A stretch of DNA of 64,000 bases from Siphonodentalium dalli. Its lineage: Eukaryota > Mollusca > Scaphopoda > Gadilida > Siphonodentaliidae. Within the stretch, counting starts at the first letter, position 1, and each line of letters starts with the position of its first letter. Positions 57,386 to 64,000 of this stretch are shown here, piece after piece. Below the pieces are notes generated by a model. The model ran no database searches. It worked only from the letters and a program-made list of their open reading frames with translations, and was not told the DNA's origin. The translations under genes and the position numbers were made by a program. The stretch lies in assembly GCA_032622095.1 (NCBI GenBank), contig CP136068.1, positions 63,266,025 through 63,330,024 on the forward strand, given 5' to 3'.

Positions 57386-59627
57386 CCCCGCCTGTAATGT
57401 CTGTATTGCCTCTTTCTAAGGAGAGATTGAATATAGTACAATAATATACACAGACGACAGTATAAATAGTGATGTGGGTTTTGAGAAAAAATAACAGGAA
57501 TATTGAATGTGATGGAAGCTCAGAATGCTTTGTGATTGGTATGTCGAAATGAGTGATAACTGGACTAAACGACAAATTTTTAAGTGTGAAAAACTTTCCA
57601 GAAATGGTAAATGGAATCTATGTTGTTTGGAAGATCAGGTAAGCACCAATTGAACATTTGCGATATATGTTTATTTATGAAATGCTGATTTTTCTCCGAT
57701 TATTTTGACAGAAACATGCGAATATTTTGTCAATTTCAAAAGCGTTTATGTGGATATCCGAGTCCGTTATCAGATCGAAAATATTTACACATGAACTTTG
57801 TTTAGTTAACCTGGGTGTTGATGTGGGACATGCGGAATACCAACAAATTATTGTTTATGTTTTACCGGTAGTTCATTGTTTTATTTTTCTCGTTTTATTT
57901 ACCAGACAGTTTTTGTTTTACTGTACCACACGCAAAATATTATCAGGAAGTTCCTTATAAACACTCGGGTTTTAACTGTCTGTTTCCAATATATCAATCC
58001 TCGACGACACGAATATTATCTGTGATGTCAATTGACGAATAATTCCATAATATCAAATGACGGAATTATTTAAGATTGATTATGTGATCGAATTGATGTT
58101 ATTGTACGCATCAAATGAATCAGACTCATTTTACTTGCAATATTTATCTATTGAAACATTATATTCTATGCGAAACACGTACTCCCGCTCGATTTAGGGT
58201 AGGTGAGAAGTAGATGTGGGTTATGAGAGACACATTTACACAAGCTGGTCAGTGCGCACGTAATCGGCGTTTATAAAAGAAAATTACCAGACATTTGTAC
58301 ATTAACGTAATTTTTTTAATGAATCCGTGTGAAATATATATTACTGAAATATCTCGCCAACATGGGTGCATTGGAACTGTTATGTAGAGTGGGATGTCAT
58401 AATGACAACAAACTGAATAAAACATTTGATGTTTATTTGAATAACATTTTTTACAGTCATCAACAACAATTAATTTGTTATTACTATGAATATGGATATG
58501 CCACGTACAGCTAATATCACAATTTATCACATAATTAGCCCATAAAACCAGTTTAGTAATTATCGATAAGACACACGTGTAATAGCAGTGCGTGTGATGA
58601 CATCACACCATTCTTTAAATGACGTGCGATCGCTGCAGTTTACTATTGTTGTTTTCGATGAATATTTTGCGTTTATTTGATCATGTGATAAAAGGTATCT
58701 CGCACTCGATCTATTTTATACGTAATTTATCAACCTCGTCCACTAAATTTTATTTGAGCCTCGGTAAAAATCGGTTCAAATCGAATTTAGTAAACTTGGT
58801 TGATAAATTCCATATAAAATAGAAACTCATCTGAGATGCTCAATATCTAAAATTAATAAAGTAACATGTTTGCGGTTTGTATTTGCCCAATTCTCGGGTC
58901 AATTGTTCTGTGTACATGTAACCGTTTACTATTTGATATACATGTATGGAGTCCAAATATTATAATGAGAATATTGAACATTAAATTAAAATTTAAAACT
59001 TTAGTTACGTTTTGTGAAACACTCCGGTAGGCTGATCAAATAGAAATGGAGAATAATCTTGCTGAAAGTAGTTATTTTTACAAATATTATATCCAAATTG
59101 ACAAAACACACCGTAATTCATATATATTCATTAAATACAGTGACCCCCCGATGGCGAAATCGTTTGTGTTAATTTACCGCCGATAGTTGCCTCCCGAATC
59201 GGGAAGTAAATTTTTACAATTGAGCGTAGTTCAGACGATGTTTTCTATGATGTGGTACGACGATTTGTTTGAGATTTTTGGCAATGTTAGTAGAATTCTA
59301 CATTCCCCGAGTTGGCATAGCGCCTGCATACTAACTAAACAATTTCACGCGCCCGAACAAGTGCATTATATGTCTTTAACTTATGAATTTTTGTAATGTT
59401 ATATCCAATTTTTCAGCCATTTGTTAGAACACGATATCGCCGCACAAACTACCGAAACCATTTGCGTACATGTAATATGAACAAACACAAGAAAATAGTA
59501 ATGCCAACTAAAATAAAATGCGACAACAAAACATGACACGGATATAAAGGCCATAGACACAGATAAACAAATATGCATATATACTTCAATATATGAAATT
59601 GTTTTTTATTATAAAAGATTTTATCTG
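57386..59627. other. Unassigned AT-rich DNA
   Basis: Frame 57727-57960 has a hydrophobic stretch (VLPVVHCFIFLVLFT) but no start context or splice sites that convince. No repeat family recognised between 57.4 and 59.6 kb. Confidence 0.4.
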
Positions 59628-59745
59628 ACCACGGGGTAAACACTGCTGACCACGCTATTAACATGGATGACCACGGCATGAACACGACTTCAACACGGAT
59701 GACCACGGAGTACACTCAGAGTGCATGGACATCACTGGACATGGT
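59628..59745. repeat. GACCACGG minisatellite, distal block
   Basis: GACCACGG, GACCACGC and AACACGG recur several times in the same orientation as at 53.6 kb. It ends at ATGGACATCACTGGACATGG. Confidence 0.75.
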
Positions 59746-62700
59746 TCACCTGGGATGGGCGTAATACTGATCGAGCTTCGGCAAAGCAATCGACCAAGTG
59801 GTGATGAGTGGTTTTATGGTTGGTTTCTGTCTTGATATGCACTGTACCAGATCTGCATTTGGATTCGGACTGTCTGATTATTACATCTGCCATGATCAGA
59901 CCAAAGTGGTCTGTGAGTGAAACTGTACTATCCATAATCCAGGTGATGCATCTCTGCCTGTCCTCGTGCATCTAAACCATCGTGCATCTAAACCTGGCTC
60001 TGATTCTGATGCATCTGTCTGTCCTCATGCATCTAAACCTGGCTCTGATTCTGACTGGATGGATAGCATGACTGGAGTACCATTATTCCTCACAGGCTAA
60101 CGCAAGAACTAACCTATAATACTACAAATGTACTACAAGAGTACTAATAATAAGAGTAAAGAATGACTACGACTGAAGTCTGAACTGGTGAAATTGACCA
60201 AGTGGAAAAGTGCATGAAATATGCGTTGAAATTACTTAAATGGAAAGTGCAATCAGCAAGATTGCGAGCTGTGCGTGCTCTATAATAGTAGCCTGGCATG
60301 ATATTCTTCTGTCGCCAAGATAAGTATGAAAATACAGCTGAATTATGTTTGGAAATGAGCTCGATTGTCATGAAAGCCGTTGGAATGCCCTTGCTTCGTT
60401 GTTGACAAAGTGACGTAAGTTGCTATGCCGAGAGAGAAAGATGAAAGCCCGCGACGTTGGCGGTTAGTCGGTATTTATACCCAGCCAACCGGAAACAAGG
60501 CCGTTAAAAATAGCATAGCAATGCTCATCATGCGGCAATTAGAATTTCCCGTAATATTTACTATTATGAAAGTGCCAGCATAGCATAGCGATCTGTGAAA
60601 TAAAACTGATCAAACTGATCAAATGGTACGAATACGATGAATAGATTTACGATATAAATCGCGATGAACATTACGAAAGTAAAATTACGTAAAATAGGGC
60701 GAACCTAGAATTTAATTAGAAAGATTTTATAATTAGTTAACCCTCTCACGCTACAACTGTTTCAATTTCTTAAAACAGTCACTTGCAAAACTCTCGGCAC
60801 TGTAGATTCTTTCGAGTTACAGGTCACCTTTGTTCAAGCTGGTGATCCTGTTCAATAGAACTTAGAAGATGTTTTTTGTTTTATTGTCAGGTGCCCCTAC
60901 TGTGCGAACATTGTTGATTTTATGACCCCATATTAATCATGGATGTTAATTGATGAATCTAATTCCCGATTTAACCACGCCTACGTAATTACTTCCTAGT
61001 TACTGTCGCTAACTCTTTCAAGCGCTGACGGCTGTAGGCATAAAATAACAAACTAAAACAATACTATTACAAAGGATGGAAACATTGTAATGTTTTGATA
61101 TGATTTCGGACTGACTCAATTCATGTTCCGAGATAGATACGTCTGCACACAATAAAAATTAATAAAGTGCCAGACAAAAATTATGCAAATTAATTTCGAA
61201 CTATAAACTCCTAAGTGATTTATTTTTCTTCAGTGTGAGTGAAATTTGCACGGTAACGCTCGTCAGTGCTAGCAATGATAATGAAGCGAGAAAAAGTAAT
61301 TGGAAAGGATAATATGTACGTGCCAATGTATATACATAGTGAAATTAGCCCTCTGTCAATCTTAATTTCCTCATATGTGCTGGTATTTAGCAAGCATTGG
61401 CCATACCCAGCCAGACATGTCAGTTTCTTAAAAGCAATAATAACATGAAATTCAATGACGTCAGAAATCGGTGCACGTGCTAATCAGATTTTGGCGCAAA
61501 GTGACAACCATTCATCTGAGTTATGCGTCGGCTTTGTTCTTTGATGTACCAGTGTGACGTCACACAAAGGAAGCAAAAACAAACTGTTCTTAAACTATAT
61601 CATGTTTGGTTTGGAGTGTAATATTAAGCTGATGGCCATTTCGAATCGCCGGAAAAGCACCCGTGTTATTCAACCTGATATACTGGTCTTACCGAAGTTG
61701 TAAACTTATGGATGTCACAACATATAATGGATGTGTCTGATAACACACAGGAAACGAGGCTGCATTTCATTTGATTTTTCACACGTTTGATCCGCGAAGG
61801 CATTTGTAATCGACACTAGAGAAATAATAGAGTTTGGTTGTTGCATAATATGACAAAATGAGCTTTAATAACATGGAAGTGATAAACTTATATGCCTTTG
61901 GGAAGAAATAGATATTGTTTAAACTGTTAGTACTTCCAACCAAATATCTGCACCCAAGCATCGACTAATAACAATATGTTTTGCTCTAATTTCTATTATA
62001 GATTTTTAGTCACTATTAAGTTTGACTTTGTACATTCAACGATGCCCGTTTATGTAGTCGAATCTCAGTACAGTCAAAATACACATCGTTTAAAGTCGAA
62101 GTTTTCTATTTGGTTACAAAATTAATGTCAGATAAAACTGCTCCTTCAAATCTAACTTCCCTATGTCTGATTTCTTGACACATTATACATATGATAAACG
62201 ATGAGTAGAATCGTTTGGAACAAGACACTTGTATACTGCATCGAAACGATAATTACTGAATCCGGTATAATATTGTAGAAGATGGATTTCTTTGAGATGT
62301 TGTCTACCGAAAATAACGGTGGTGAGTTGTTTGCATCATTGTTCTGTTTTGTTGTCCCTCTTTGAAACGAAAGATATTTTAGCAAACTATATCATTTAAA
62401 AATCCAAAATATATATAAACTATATCAACCTACCTTTAATTTGAACAAACATTTGTATTCCTTGTAATCCTGTCGATATTGAAATTTTCGTGACTTCTGT
62501 TAAACGTTATGACTATCACTATTAGAAGATGCATATGCACACCTAGGCATCTTTGAAATATCGGAAAGGAGTTATATTATTGTGTTAAACAATGTTTTAA
62601 AATGAGCTTAAATGCATCATCGGGAAGCTCTTTTGTTTAGGAAGGGGCTGGCCTTGAACTTTGTTTGCCGTAATGCGATTGGTTAGTTATCGCTGTCTGT

Positions 62701-63410
62701 CAATAATCTGAGATTCATCAATTGCCACAATCATGTAGCAGTCAGATATCAGGGATGTGTTGATAGCCTGTCTACTGGTCAAATAGATCATAATATTTCC
62801 AGATATGTCAGGATATGTGGTTATAATATTTCCAGATGTGATGTTAAGTCTTAAATTTTTTTAACATTAATAAGACTTGAGTATAACAACCTCTTATTAT
62901 TACAATTTTTTTGGTATTAATTATGTCGATATCTTAAAATTTCTTTCAATGAATGTAAAACACATTGGGGAAATTATTTGTCGACCTACCAACTCTGTTT
63001 CCTGTTTAGATAAAACAAATTTTGTTTGTTTATTCCAGCCTATACACTGACCTACAGGTATATATACGACCCGAACCTCTTGACAAACTTATCAGTTAAA
63101 CCTGGTTAAACAACATAATAAAAAACTCGCCTTATTCAATGAATGAATCTTGAAAGTGGTCGAATCACCACAACTTATAACTATCGAATAACAGATCAAT
63201 GATGTGCTCTGCATGTATGCCGTGCATATGCACTTCTGATTAAGTAGTCCTGATGTATATGATGCTGGTATAGGCCAAACCGATGCTGTTAAGAAATTGT
63301 ACCACCAGTATTTATTTTCCATTTTCATGGCCTTGAATAATCGGCTAATATATATGCAACATAAATTTTCATGAATATTTCATGCAGGCATTAGATCCTT
63401 CTCGAATCGC
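59746..63410. other. Unassigned DNA
   Basis: GTGCATCTAAACC.TGGCTCTGATTCTGA is duplicated near 59970-60055. TAATATTTCCAGATRTG occurs twice near 62792-62840. Otherwise I see no gene, RNA or element end in this 3.7 kb. Confidence 0.4.
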
Positions 63411-63434
63411 TTGTATTTCCCGAACACCGGAAAT

Positions 63435-63515
63435 CATCTTTTTGCACATTTTGGACATCCTGGGTGTCTTTTTGCACATTTGAGAGATCCTGGGTGTCTT
63501 TTTGCTCAAAACTAT
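63435..63515. repeat. Short minisatellite, about 31-bp unit, three copies
   Basis: TCTTTTTGCACATTTTGGA and variants, separated by CATCCTGGGTG / GATCCTGGGTG. The open frame across it (63411-63635) reads the unit as CLFAHL.DPG repeats, which is likely a by-product. Confidence 0.7.
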
Positions 63516-63964
63516 GCGACAAAGGCCAATTCAGCCCAACTTATATCTGCAGCAGCTCGCACAAACAATAGAACAAGTCTCACTCTAAATGCCTGGCCGA
63601 TTTTTGAGGATCAAAATAGGTCTATAAATACGTGAAATATTTTACGGAAATTCATTTGCCGCAGAAATACTCATTCAAGTAATTTAGTTTAGAACAATCC
63701 GGTCTATGAAACAATAAAGAACATTCATTGTTAATTTCTAACTAAATACTTACTGGCTAGTAGTTCCCTTGGGAAATATTTAGATAATAAGTTCACCAAA
63801 CATCCATGTTTGTTGAATATATATTATCTAAACAAAATTCCAAACAAGAATAGGAATCCTTCTGCACTTGTAATTAACATCTGCATGCCGTCTGCTTATA
63901 TTTCAGGAAGATTGCACCCAGATAAATAATACACCATCAATTTAGAATACATTTAGTAAAGGAC

Positions 63965-64000
63965 TATGACTAGAATCCCATTTGTGATCTTTGGTGAAAT
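63965..64000. repeat. Start of a dispersed repeat cut by the window edge
   Basis: TATGACTAGAATCCCA matches 2870-2885 and is followed in both places by a GTGAT block. Confidence 0.5.

Noticed and set aside
57727-57960. Possible single-pass membrane peptide
   Set aside because: One hydrophobic stretch in AT-rich DNA is expected by chance; the frame opens on a TTG and there is no homologous copy to test.

Overview
This is eukaryotic nuclear DNA, most likely from a marine invertebrate. It is AT-rich, almost free of long open frames, has GT-AG introns, and is packed with dispersed repeats. Several repeat families (heads like AGCTCACCTGAGACGAAG and ATACCCCCCGCAACGAAG, followed by TCCGTCC runs) are ones I associate from memory with molluscan and other lophotrochozoan genomes. 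That placement is an inference. No bacterial gene, operon, CRISPR array, rRNA or tRNA was seen.

Host genes are few. The clearest is one 907-bp internal exon at 37391-38297 (+), with good splice sites, coding for leucine-rich repeats that resemble the F-box protein FBXL18. A broken THAP-domain gene of three exons lies at 50351-52093 (+).

The rest is mostly mobile DNA. (1) hAT elements with TAGGGTCCTGCGAAT ends and perfect 8-bp target duplications (14902-16011 and 19767-20873), one copy missing an end (4607-5419) and one end fragment (21396-21516); the three larger ones keep a BED zinc-finger reading frame. (2) At least five families of non-autonomous elements share one plan: a head hairpin, a TCCGTCC-type run, a body, an inverted copy of the head, a small stem-loop and a T-rich junction. 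This is the plan of Helentron-associated elements. Copies lie near 4.3-6.5, 8.4-8.9, 9.9-10.6, 13.9-14.3, 16.6-17.3, 18.4-19.1, 23.1-26.8, 28.7-29.3, 32.7-34.4, 35.0-36.3 and 40.3-41.8 kb. The copy at 23.1-26.8 kb has grown into a 155/164-bp tandem array with a 647-bp higher-order period. (3) A LINE remnant with reverse-transcriptase palm, duplicated thumb and C-terminus lies at 30546-32100 (-). (4) Small palindromic or TTAA-flanked MITEs lie at 3811-4247, 9159-9487, 11039-11770, 12189-12442 and 27506-27651. (5) A giant palindrome at 40118-46572 is flanked by TTA, and inverted-repeat pairs fill 0.4-9.9 kb.

Layout: 0-13 kb nested inverted repeats and MITEs; 13-21.5 kb hAT and Helentron-like insertions into older tandem units; 21.5-23 kb nothing recognised; 23-27 kb satellite-like array; 27-36 kb LINE and Helentron-like copies; 37-38.3 kb the FBXL18-like exon; 40-46.6 kb palindrome; 46.6-50 kb mostly unrecognised; 50-52 kb THAP pseudogene; 52-57.4 kb minisatellites and a large tandem duplication; 57.4-64 kb mostly unrecognised. 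Several insertions have a paralogous empty site in the same window, which makes their boundaries testable from this sequence alone.
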